Of a stretch of DNA of 64,000 nucleotides, positions 56,894-64,000 are shown piece after piece (position 1 is the stretch's first letter; each line of letters opens with the position of its first letter). The notes below the pieces were generated by a model. The model ran no database searches. It worked only from the letters and a program-made list of their open reading frames with translations, and had not been told where the DNA came from. The stretch comes from an uncultured Paracoccaceae bacterium. Its GTDB lineage: Bacteria > Pseudomonadota > Alphaproteobacteria > Rhodobacterales > Rhodobacteraceae. The stretch spans positions 1-64,000 of the forward strand of contig CALDUK010000008.1 of assembly GCA_937924905.1 (NCBI GenBank). Reading direction: 5' to 3'. A program made the translations under genes and the position numbers.

Positions 56894-57787
56894 TCAACCG
56901 TAAAGATCGGCGCGTGTGATACCAAGGGACGAGGCTGCGACGCCGGTATGGAACAAGCCGCGAAACAACCAGTAGCGCCATCTCGACGGCCAAAAAATGG
57001 TCACAGGAACGATAAGAAAGCTGAACAGCGCCTTGGCCAAGGCCAGACCGAATAAGCCCGCGCGCCGGCCCTGACGCTTGCGCAGCATCGATATTGCATA
57101 GGAATGGCCCGCGCTGAAGCGCCGCCGCGCAATAAATCTGAACGTCGTTCGGTTTAAAGGAAGTTCTTCATCGACAATTGCGTCCTTGGCAACCGTCATG
57201 GTCGCCCCCAGCCCGCCAAGCCGATAGAAGAATTCGGTGTCTTCCCCGCCCTTGCGCCCAAGAGCCAGTTCAAACCTTTGATCTGCCCATGGGGTCCCGG
57301 CCCAACGCATCAGAACGTTGCCGGTATAGCCAGTTTCAATCGTTCCATTTCTGACTTGTGGCAAAGGACTATGCAAACCCAGCTCTGCGACCCAATCAGG
57401 CGTACCGTCTTGATACGTTGCCGATACAGCGCCAAATACGATATCTGCACCGTCGCTTTGTGCTGTGCGCCAAAGCTCTGACAGCCAATCTGGACGTGCG
57501 GTTTCATCGTCGTCGATATATGCAATCCAATCAGCGTCTGATTGGTCCAGTCCTGCGTTCCGCGCGATGGAAATGTTTCTGGACGGGGCGTGAACATAGC
57601 TTACAGGAAAGCGGCTGCCATCGGCGATCTTCTCGATCCTGACGCGCGCACTGTCTGTGACGTCATTGTCCAGAATTACGATCGAAGGTTGCAGCTGTTC
57701 AGGGACATCCAGCGCGAACAGGCTTTGCACCGTGTCGAGAATTTGCTCTCTGCGGAATGTGCAGATGCAGATATCAATCTTCACCAT
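56894..57787 (-). CDS. Family 2 glycosyltransferase (ExoM-like)
   Basis: A 297-residue GT-A glycosyltransferase. The nucleotide-sugar site begins IDICICTFRREQILDTVQSL, and the metal-binding DxD is in DWIAYIDDDETARPDWL. The C-terminal hydrophobic segment suggests membrane association. It resembles succinoglycan ExoM-type enzymes. The ATG at 57787 is chosen over a GTG two codons earlier; neither has a strong ribosome-binding site. It follows the ExoY-like gene on the same strand. Confidence 0.85.
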   Translation of the reverse strand: MVKIDICICTFRREQILDTVQSLFALDVPEQLQPSIVILDNDVTDSARVRIEKIADGSRFPVSYVHAPSRNISIARNAGLDQSDADWIAYIDDDETARPDWLSELWRTAQSDGADIVFGAVSATYQDGTPDWVAELGLHSPLPQVRNGTIETGYTGNVLMRWAGTPWADQRFELALGRKGGEDTEFFYRLGGLGATMTVAKDAIVDEELPLNRTTFRFIARRRFSAGHSYAISMLRKRQGRRAGLFGLALAKALFSFLIVPVTIFWPSRWRYWLFRGLFHTGVAASSLGITRADLYG

Positions 57788-57838
57788 ACTCACACCCAGA
57801 ACTTGCCTTACACCATCTCTGGCTTTGCTTTGGGCACG

Positions 57839-58522
57839 TTAACAGGCCCCAGCGCGAGAAACCACAGCAATAGGTGTTTTGATCAAGATCTTCAGATCGT
57901 TCGAAAAGCTCATGCTGCTGACATACTCGACATCCAGATCGACGCGTTCTTCGAACGTGGTCAGGCTACGTCCCGACACCTGCCACAGGCCGGACAGGCC
58001 AGGGCGCACCATGCGGTAGTAGAACGTGTTCGCACCATAGTGCTCGTCAAGTTCAGACTGTGTAACAGGTCGCGGGCCGATAATGCTCATGTCCCCCACC
58101 AGAACATTGAAGAACTGCGGCAGCTCGTCCATGCTTGTCCGGCGCAGGATCTTTCCGACGAACGGCAAGATCCGGGGGTCATTCTTCAGTTTGCGGGACA
58201 GTTCCCACTCGGCGCGTGCCTCTGCGTCGTTCGCAAGAAGAGCATCCAGCTTGTCTTCCGCGTCCACCACCATCGTTCTGAACTTGAGGCAGCGAAAGGT
58301 CTTGCCGTTTGCTCCCACCCGCTTGTGTCCAAACAGGATTGGTCCGGGGTCAACGGCATAAATGCAGATCGCAACGATTACCATAAATGGCAGCGCCGCG
58401 AAAATAAGTGCGATTGAAAAGACCAGATCGAAAACTCTTTTAACGCCGGAATTCCGATATCGTTGAGCTGCCAAACCATCGGAAGCCGTTGTTTCGTCGC
58501 TCAGTTCTTTTACAAATTGCAT
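57839..58522 (-). CDS. exoY: ExoY-type undecaprenyl-phosphate sugar-1-phosphate transferase
   Basis: A 227-residue polyprenyl-phosphate hexose-1-phosphate transferase that starts polysaccharide repeat-unit assembly. Family blocks are KRVFDLVFSIALIFAALPFMVIVAICIYAVDPGPILFGHKRVG, KTFRCLKFRTMVVDAE, LRRTSMDELPQFFNVLVGDMSIIGPRP and VRPGLSGLWQVSGR. It is the short, ExoY-like form with one N-terminal helix. The ATG at 58522 or a GTG at 58558 could be the start. Confidence 0.92.
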   Translation of the reverse strand: MQFVKELSDETTASDGLAAQRYRNSGVKRVFDLVFSIALIFAALPFMVIVAICIYAVDPGPILFGHKRVGANGKTFRCLKFRTMVVDAEDKLDALLANDAEARAEWELSRKLKNDPRILPFVGKILRRTSMDELPQFFNVLVGDMSIIGPRPVTQSELDEHYGANTFYYRMVRPGLSGLWQVSGRSLTTFEERVDLDVEYVSSMSFSNDLKILIKTPIAVVSRAGAC

Positions 58523-59029
58523 AGCAGCATTCACTTCTTCTAATTTTACACGGAACACGCGTCACAAACGCAGCCAAAATAAGAACCCGGCATCACATCC
58601 GAACCACGCGATCCACGTCACGCCATACCCATTTTGCTGAATTCGAAAAATTTACGCGGCTTTACGCCCCGAAACCCATACCCACACAGCCCATGCTCTA
58701 ATCAGATAAATGTCGCGCAAGGTCAACCAGTGCCGTGACTCTGTGAATAACTAAGCGGAAATCGGCCATTTAGTGTTAGAAATCAGACCTTGCTCCCAAA
58801 ATGTGGGCGATTCTACTCGGTGCCTTTATTTGAATAGGGCCGCGGATGTAAGTGGAAAAAACACAAGTTGAGACGCAGTCTGGTGTTTTTCTTTCCGTTC
58901 GAGAATGGCGTTTATTGAAAAATTGGGCGATATCTTCCGAATCGCCTACAGCAGAAATGTCAGCAAAAGCTAAGTTGTAGTGGGCAGTGATTCCATGCCT
59001 CGCCAGCGAATGAAGAAGGGTTCCAGTAT
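58523..59029. other. AT-rich divergent regulatory region in the polysaccharide cluster
   Basis: These 507 bases separate the ExoY-like gene (minus strand) from a GT2 gene (plus strand). The sequence is clearly AT-richer than the flanking genes. One short minus-strand frame exists but shows no protein-like composition. TTTACG is repeated near 58650 and 58659. The region probably holds both promoters and regulator sites. Confidence 0.5.
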
Positions 59030-60064
59030 GTGCCGGAAAGATGTGCTTTGACAGTGACCAATGACGTAAATCCCGCGCCTGATTTGGCATCTAGAATTGT
59101 TGTCGCAATCCCGACTTTGAACGAAGCAGGCCATATTGAAGCCTGCATTTCTTCACTTGGATATCAATTGGACGAATTGCAAAAAATACACTTTGTTATT
59201 TCCGATGGAGGCAGCTCGGATTCTACGCGCGATATCGTAGAATCCATTGGTGTCAAATCCAAAAACGTTTTCCTACTGGACAATCCAGAAAAGCTACAAT
59301 CGGCCGGTGTCAATTGCGTTGCAAATTCTGAATATGCAAAGGGGCGCGACATTCTTATTCGATGTGATGCGCATGCTGTCTATCCCAAGGACTATATCCT
59401 GCGACTTGCCCGCACGCTTTTGAAACAGGCTGTCGCTTCGGTTGTTGTTCCGATGGATTCGGTTGGTCAGACGTGCTTTGCACAGGCCGCAGCTTGGGTG
59501 GTGCACACACCTTTTGGTTCCGGCGGTGCGGCGCATCGGGGTGGAAAGCAGTCTGGATTTATCGATCATGGTCACCACGCGGCATTCGATCTTTCATGGT
59601 TTCGAAAGATTGGCGGCTATGACCCGAGCTTTTCGCACAATGAGGACGCTGAATTTGACAAACGTCTGGTCGAGGCCGGTGGCCGCATCTGGCTGGACGC
59701 AGATATTCGCCTAACCTATTTCATGCGGCCCAATCTTTCCGGTCTGGCCCGGCAGTACCGCAATTATGGGCGAGGCCGGACAAAGACCTTGATGAAACAT
59801 CGCATGCGCCCCCGGCTTCGGCAGGCTCTTCCACTTGTGCTTCTTGGGGTTCTTGCGGCCAGCCTGCTTGGTGGGCTGCTTCTGCATCCCATCTTCTTTC
59901 TGGGGGCTTGCGCGTATCTTGCGTTGTTATGCGCTGTAACGCTTATGATTGCGATGCAACACCGCACTCTGTGCGCGCTTTGGGCCGGGCCTGCGCTTGC
60001 GGCGATGCATCTTGCCTGGGCCTTTGGTGCGGTCGAGATGTTTGTGAAACAGCGCTTCGCCTGA
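59030..60064 (+). CDS. Family 2 glycosyltransferase (ExoA-like)
   Basis: A 344-residue glycosyltransferase with a GT-A domain (IVVAIPTLNEAGHIEACISSLG, VISDGGSSDSTRDIV, RCDAHAVYPKDYI, HNEDAEFDKRLVEAGG) and a C-terminal pair of transmembrane helices. It most resembles ExoA of succinoglycan synthesis. The start is uncertain: GTG at 59030 has AAGGG nine bases upstream; TTG at 59048 and GTG at 59054 are alternatives. It ends two bases from the convergent GH16 gene. Confidence 0.87.
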   Translation: MPERCALTVTNDVNPAPDLASRIVVAIPTLNEAGHIEACISSLGYQLDELQKIHFVISDGGSSDSTRDIVESIGVKSKNVFLLDNPEKLQSAGVNCVANSEYAKGRDILIRCDAHAVYPKDYILRLARTLLKQAVASVVVPMDSVGQTCFAQAAAWVVHTPFGSGGAAHRGGKQSGFIDHGHHAAFDLSWFRKIGGYDPSFSHNEDAEFDKRLVEAGGRIWLDADIRLTYFMRPNLSGLARQYRNYGRGRTKTLMKHRMRPRLRQALPLVLLGVLAASLLGGLLLHPIFFLGACAYLALLCAVTLMIAMQHRTLCALWAGPALAAMHLAWAFGAVEMFVKQRFA

Positions 60065-60066
60065 CG

Positions 60067-61014
60067 TTACTGTTGCGGAAATTGCCAAGCCGCGACCCAA
60101 TCTACTTCAAACGTCGCGGGCAGCGCCCCTGCAAAAATGCGGCCCGGCCATTTACCACCCAAGGCAAGGTTCAGCATCATAAACATCGGAACGTGATGGT
60201 TCGATTTGGTTTCGACAACATGATGCGGAACGCGGTCCAGATAAAAAACCGTGCGGTTCTCATCCCAGAGAACGCCGAAATTCCTGAACTCTTCGGTCCC
60301 ATCGAGAAGCGGATATGATGCGCCGCTTTTCTGGTTGTCGGGGGCAAGGTCCCAGTGAACGGTGACAAAGTACTTGTCCGGCTCCGATCCGATAAATTCC
60401 ATGATGTCGATTTCGGGAGGCCAGTTGGGCGTGCCATCTGGTGCAAGCCGCGCGGCGCGCTTCATCCAGAACGCGGGCCAAATGCCTTGCCCCTTTGGTA
60501 CTCTGACACGGGCTTCGAAAAAGCCATACTGTTGTTCAAAATGCCCTTCGGTCGTCAGCAATCCGGAAATGTAACGATACCCATCAAGGAATGGCAGAGC
60601 GTCCTTGGGGGCTTTGCTGCCCGTAATCCTTAGGATGCCATCCTTGGTGGCGTACGGGTTCAGGCCAAGGGGTGCGTCGCCTGTGCCCGTAAAGCTGGGC
60701 TCGACATAAACCTGTTCCTCTTTGTTATCCCCAAGGGTGCGCCGTTCAATCGTGTCGTCGCTATATTTGCGATCAAACAGGTGACGCCAGGGCGGTGCGC
60801 CGGGCGTGAATGTCGTGAAATCGTCAAGAAAGGTGCGTTCCAATCTGACTGTGGCGTCACTTGTCACCGTTTCAGTCATTTCTTCGGGTGCCGCGCCTTC
60901 GACCGCGAGCGGAATAACCAAGTGCTGGGGCGGTTCAGTTAGATCGGCAAATGCGGCGGACGCAAAGATCACCCCCGCCAAAACAGCTGCGCACCCTGAC
61001 AAAAAGGCTTGCAT
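60067..61014 (-). CDS. Secreted GH16 glycoside hydrolase (ExoK-like endo-beta-glucanase)
   Basis: A 315-residue family 16 hydrolase with a Sec signal peptide (about 1-23). The catalytic motif E201-I-D203-I-M-E206 is intact within PEIDIMEFIGS, and GIWPAFWM precedes it. ExoK-type enzymes trim nascent exopolysaccharide outside the cell. The ATG at 61014 overlaps the TAA of the sulfotransferase gene (TAATG), so the two are translationally coupled. Confidence 0.9.
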   Translation of the reverse strand: MQAFLSGCAAVLAGVIFASAAFADLTEPPQHLVIPLAVEGAAPEEMTETVTSDATVRLERTFLDDFTTFTPGAPPWRHLFDRKYSDDTIERRTLGDNKEEQVYVEPSFTGTGDAPLGLNPYATKDGILRITGSKAPKDALPFLDGYRYISGLLTTEGHFEQQYGFFEARVRVPKGQGIWPAFWMKRAARLAPDGTPNWPPEIDIMEFIGSEPDKYFVTVHWDLAPDNQKSGASYPLLDGTEEFRNFGVLWDENRTVFYLDRVPHHVVETKSNHHVPMFMMLNLALGGKWPGRIFAGALPATFEVDWVAAWQFPQQ

Positions 61015-61838
61015 TAGCAAAACTTCTCACGAGCGGTTTGATAAACCTCTATGTCCGACTGGCACATCGCTTGAATGCGCTTGATCGTTTCATCGCCGAC
61101 GTCCGGAACGCGTGCCGTGCCGCTTCGGGAATGACCGATGTGGAACGATTTCCCGGCAAGCTTGACTATCTGGTCTTCGAACTTTTTCATCTGGTCCAGA
61201 AATCCGATCACGGAAAACTTGTCCAGATTATCCAGTGCTGCTGCTTTCATCGTCGCCTCATCATCGTCGTCAGCGACACTCCACCCGGCCAGGTAGCGGG
61301 TGATAATTCTAGAATGCGCTTTGGCCTTATGCGTATCAAGGTAAGGTTCCAGCTCCATGTCGACAAAGCCCGAGCGACGTTCTTCGCGATAGTGCGAAAT
61401 CATGCGCGAAACGGGATCCCGCAGGATCGTGACCCATTCATATTTGTCGCCGTGAACTTTGTGCGCGTCCGGATCAAACAGGAAATGGCCGCCCACATAG
61501 TCATGCTGTAACTGCATCGCCATGCTTGCCAGTGTCCGGCGGTACGTGTAGACCTTGCCGCCGTTCGGCCCGTCGTCGTGAAAACGCGCTTCGTCGATCA
61601 CGCCACACTCGGAAAGTGAAACGGCGCTACGCGATTCCGGAACCGGCACCCACGTGTAATTTCGTGTGACTGGTATAGTGTTGATAAAGGCAAGCGACAC
61701 CGAATTTCCGCCACACTTCGGCACATGCACATAGCAGAACCTGTGCTTCGGTTCGCCCAACGGAAAGCGCATTATGCGTCGCACGCGCCGCCCAAGTTTC
61801 TTCGAAACCGAAAAATCCGGATTGTCTACAAGTGCCAC
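61014..61838 (-). CDS. Sulfotransferase-family protein
   Basis: A 274-residue protein with PAPS-binding signatures: the 5'-phosphosulfate loop FCYVHVPKCGGNSVS (34-48) and the 3'-phosphate block ILRDPVSRMISHYREERR (about 120). It is expected to transfer sulfate to a carbohydrate. The GTG at 61838 is chosen because it overlaps the polymerase stop (TAGTG), with GGAG upstream; the downstream junction is TAATG. Its place between polymerase and hydrolase suggests that the exported polysaccharide is sulfated. Confidence 0.82.
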   Translation of the reverse strand: MALVDNPDFSVSKKLGRRVRRIMRFPLGEPKHRFCYVHVPKCGGNSVSLAFINTIPVTRNYTWVPVPESRSAVSLSECGVIDEARFHDDGPNGGKVYTYRRTLASMAMQLQHDYVGGHFLFDPDAHKVHGDKYEWVTILRDPVSRMISHYREERRSGFVDMELEPYLDTHKAKAHSRIITRYLAGWSVADDDDEATMKAAALDNLDKFSVIGFLDQMKKFEDQIVKLAGKSFHIGHSRSGTARVPDVGDETIKRIQAMCQSDIEVYQTAREKFC

Positions 61839-63103
61839 TAGTTTGAATCTCCGTGAACTGAACGGTGCCGACCGATCGACACGCACAAAGCTACAGGAAG
61901 CATCGTTAGCAAGGCATGCTCCTTGTAGAGTGCGACATCGACCAATGCGATGAAAAATAGAAATGTAAGTACCGCGATCACAAGCAAGCCCAGCTCGATA
62001 TCGCGCCACAACAATGCGACTGCACGGGCGACGCACAGCAGAAACCCGACCAGAAAGGCGGCAAGCCCGGCCGGTCCGGCCATGATAAGAAGTTCGATCG
62101 TTAAGTTATGGAAACCATGCAAATGCTCGCCGTATTGGCTTTGAAGCACTTCGACCAGGTTCGCCATACGGCCCCAGTTCCAGAACCCATTCGCGCCATA
62201 TCCCAGAACAGGGCGTTCTGAATATGCGTTCCAGCCGATATCCCAGATGATTGTGCGCCCGGTCATGGTGGAATCGCGCGACAGGGCGTTGAACAAGAGT
62301 TCACTTGGTGATGATTGAATCAAAACAAGCGCGACCAGTACGACACTTCCGATACCGAAAAGGCAAGCCAACGCGATAAGTGGTTTCAATCCGTTTCGCA
62401 GGAACAGCACGGTACCGGCAAACGCCACCCCAAGGGCGGCACCCAAGGCCAAAGACGCGGCTGAATCGGCCAGCAAGATCAGCACGAAAGCAAGAGCTGC
62501 GACCATCAGCCAGCCAGCCCGTGCGAACACTTGCCGCTCGCGTTTCCGAAGCGCCTCGAACAGGCTGAACAGGATAAGCAGAACCATCGTATGGCCAAGC
62601 CCGTTCTTCGATGTCAGCACCCCTTTAAGATTGTCCCTGTGATCCCAAGGGTCTGAAAAAATACCCGTTATGTTCAACGCCGAAGTCGCCGCGACGAATA
62701 CCAGCACAAGGGTCGCGGACCGAATAAGGACGCGCGGGGGTGTCGACATGCCGACCTGTAAAGCAATCAGATAGGTGAACGTCAGCATCCCCGAATAAGC
62801 AATGGTTGCCGATGGCGCTACGCTCCAGAGAAAGGACATCCAGCAAACCAGGGGGAAGAGAATAAGTGGCAAGTTCCGCGCAATGGTTTGCAGCGTCGGA
62901 CCGAAACGCAGTAAAAGCAGCGCCGCGCTTAGTCCGTACAGCGCCAACCAAAACACTGGAAGCAGGCCGAGAAACGCAAATGCAGCTGTTCCGGCAAAAA
63001 CCGCAAGATACCGCATGACGTCGTCAAGCGCGTCAACCGCATGGCGGGGCTTCCCCAGGCTTTTCTGTGATGGGTAAGCAGATATCGCGTCGGATGGTAT
63101 CAT
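61838..63103 (-). CDS. O-antigen ligase/polymerase family protein (ExoQ/Wzy-like)
   Basis: A 421-residue polytopic membrane protein with ten or more hydrophobic helices. The Wzy_C/ExoQ region reads SRDSTMTGRTIIWDIGWNAYSERPVLGYGANGFW and HGFHNLTIELLIMAG. It probably polymerises repeat units on the periplasmic side. The start overlaps the stop of the kinase gene as ATGA. Confidence 0.88.
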   Translation of the reverse strand: MIPSDAISAYPSQKSLGKPRHAVDALDDVMRYLAVFAGTAAFAFLGLLPVFWLALYGLSAALLLLRFGPTLQTIARNLPLILFPLVCWMSFLWSVAPSATIAYSGMLTFTYLIALQVGMSTPPRVLIRSATLVLVFVAATSALNITGIFSDPWDHRDNLKGVLTSKNGLGHTMVLLILFSLFEALRKRERQVFARAGWLMVAALAFVLILLADSAASLALGAALGVAFAGTVLFLRNGLKPLIALACLFGIGSVVLVALVLIQSSPSELLFNALSRDSTMTGRTIIWDIGWNAYSERPVLGYGANGFWNWGRMANLVEVLQSQYGEHLHGFHNLTIELLIMAGPAGLAAFLVGFLLCVARAVALLWRDIELGLLVIAVLTFLFFIALVDVALYKEHALLTMLPVALCVSIGRHRSVHGDSN

Positions 63104-64000
63104 GCGTCGTCGTAATACCCGTGACCGTCCGGCAAGTACTCATATCGATCTTGCAACTTGGGATCCGTCTGGCAGAATATCGCCCCGATCAGGCCATTGC
63201 GGATGCCCGGGTTCTGCGCAAGCAGCCGCCGAACAAGGCTCATCCGGGTGCTGCCCCATTTGACGACCATGATCGAAGCATCGCTTTCGCTGACAAAATT
63301 GATGGCTTCGGGCATGAAAGCAAGCGGTGGCGTATCTATAATGACATAGTCATAAGCGTCGTCTTCTGACGACTGAAGCAGCTTGACCAGCTTTGTAAGC
63401 CAACTGGCGCTTCCAAGCGTGCCTTCCCGTGTGTAGATCAAGTCCAGATCCGTCGTCAGCTTGCGAAATTCTGCGTCGCAGGCCGCAAAGTGGATACCAA
63501 ATTCGGTTTTCTTCTGTTTCGCCGCCGGACCAAGGGCCGAGCTAAGCCCACGGTTTCTGCGGTCGCCATCCACCAAAAGCACGCGATAGCCCTGGGCCGA
63601 CAAGGCAAAGCCCAGATTGGACGAGACAACCGATTTGCCTTCTCCGCCCAATGCCGAGATGACAGAAATGATCGCCGGACGTTCGCATTCGGTCTCGATC
63701 CCGAAGGTCGACCGCCCAATCGCTTTCGCAGCCCGCGAGCCGGGTTGACGAATAGCAAAGCTGGAAAGCGACAGAAGCTTCCGTTCTTTCCGGCTCAATC
63801 GATTGGCATAAGTTCCAGGCACTGCAGGCGCCCTACGCAGCATGGCCGATGGTATCGTCGGAAAAGACCCGAAATAGTTTGTGCGTGTCGCCGCGCAAAG
63901 CTGTTGCGAGTTTCTGAAACTTCCATCGATCTGTTCGCGGATCAACGCAAAGGCCAGACTTGCCAAAAGCCCCGCCAGTGTGGCGATAACAATCAGAGTC
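63100..64000 (-). CDS. Polysaccharide chain-length/tyrosine kinase protein (ExoP/Wzc-like), C-terminal part
   Basis: The frame is open to the window end, so the N-terminal Wzz domain is missing. A transmembrane helix (IVIATLAGLLASLAFALI) leads into the BY-kinase domain: Walker A SALGGEGKSVVSSNLG, Walker A' VLLVDGDRRN and Walker B YVIIDTPP. The C-terminus has a small tyrosine cluster (YEYLPDGHGYYDD), the usual autophosphorylation site. It heads a coupled set with the polymerase, sulfotransferase and GH16 genes. Confidence 0.9.
   Translation of the reverse strand, partial: TLIVIATLAGLLASLAFALIREQIDGSFRNSQQLCAATRTNYFGSFPTIPSAMLRRAPAVPGTYANRLSRKERKLLSLSSFAIRQPGSRAAKAIGRSTFGIETECERPAIISVISALGGEGKSVVSSNLGFALSAQGYRVLLVDGDRRNRGLSSALGPAAKQKKTEFGIHFAACDAEFRKLTTDLDLIYTREGTLGSASWLTKLVKLLQSSEDDAYDYVIIDTPPLAFMPEAINFVSESDASIMVVKWGSTRMSLVRRLLAQNPGIRNGLIGAIFCQTDPKLQDRYEYLPDGHGYYDDA

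Noticed and set aside
56640..56903. Plus-strand open frame across tRNA-Arg(ACG)
   Set aside because: Its first part is a translation of the tRNA itself (LVAQLDRVLDYESRGRGFESSPARH), a well-known annotation artefact.
58776..59090. 104-codon minus-strand frame in the exo control region
   Set aside because: No ribosome-binding site or family similarity, and it overlaps the start of the glycosyltransferase gene.

Overview
The window is a chromosomal segment of a marine alphaproteobacterium of the Rhodobacteraceae (Roseobacter group). The assignment rests on several genes seen together: the DMSP lyase dddP with all six metal ligands, the bztABCD amino-acid transporter, the GANTC methylase ccrM, an ATP12-type F1 assembly chaperone, a luxR/luxI pair, and ribosomal-protein order and sequences of alphaproteobacterial type. 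Codon use is GC-rich over most of the window. The exopolysaccharide region and the luxR surroundings look visibly AT-richer.

Layout. 1-9.6 kb: the 3' part of clpB (with an unusual Walker A substitution), a small membrane protein, a DUF3445 gene divergent from dddP, a def / def-like / fmt operon, a MalY-type PLP enzyme, a metallophosphoesterase, and a stomatin/NfeD pair. 9.6-16 kb: a DUF6958 gene divergent from a ThDP-dependent enzyme, then two convergent RTX secreted proteins (one a serralysin-like metalloprotease with an inserted domain), and a LacI-type regulator. 16-22.6 kb: tRNA-Arg(CCT), a small possible DNA-binding protein, an MscS channel behind a structured leader, a membrane-tethered winged-helix protein, two secreted proteins, rnhB, and ccrM with three GANTC sites in its promoter region. 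22.8-33.6 kb: the ribosomal operon from rpmC to rplQ with secY, adk and rpoA. It is detached from the upstream S10 genes and is interrupted between rpmD and rplO by a terminator and about 1.2 kb of decayed sequence that includes a truncated creatinase. 33.8-38.8 kb: luxR-luxI quorum sensing, then rarA, crcB, rluC and the ATP12 chaperone gene. 39-43.8 kb: bztABCD. 43.9-52.8 kb (minus strand): rpmH-rnpA-yidD, a YghU-type GST, ttcA, a 0.7 kb gap, then yidC-MOSC-engB, argB, a ferredoxin-like gene and sixA. 53-56.6 kb: a TVP38/TMEM64 membrane protein, a MerA-like disulfide reductase and an orphan histidine kinase. 56.7 kb to the end: tRNA-Arg(ACG), then an exopolysaccharide cluster (two GT2 enzymes, an ExoY-type primer transferase, a GH16 hydrolase, a sulfotransferase, a Wzy/ExoQ-type polymerase and an ExoP/Wzc-type kinase cut by the window edge).

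How the parts work together. Most of the window is housekeeping: translation, protein maturation and membrane insertion. Accessory functions sit around it: DMSP cleavage, amino-acid uptake, quorum sensing, secreted Ca-binding proteins and a probably sulfated exopolysaccharide. No CRISPR array, insertion sequence, intact prophage or rRNA gene was seen. The most unusual items are the ClpB Walker A change, the deformylase-like pseudoenzyme, the GANTC cluster at ccrM, the repeat family found only between convergent gene pairs, the structured mscS leader, the split ribosomal operon with its creatinase relic, the metalloprotease with an inserted PPC-like domain, and the translationally coupled sulfotransferase in the polysaccharide operon.
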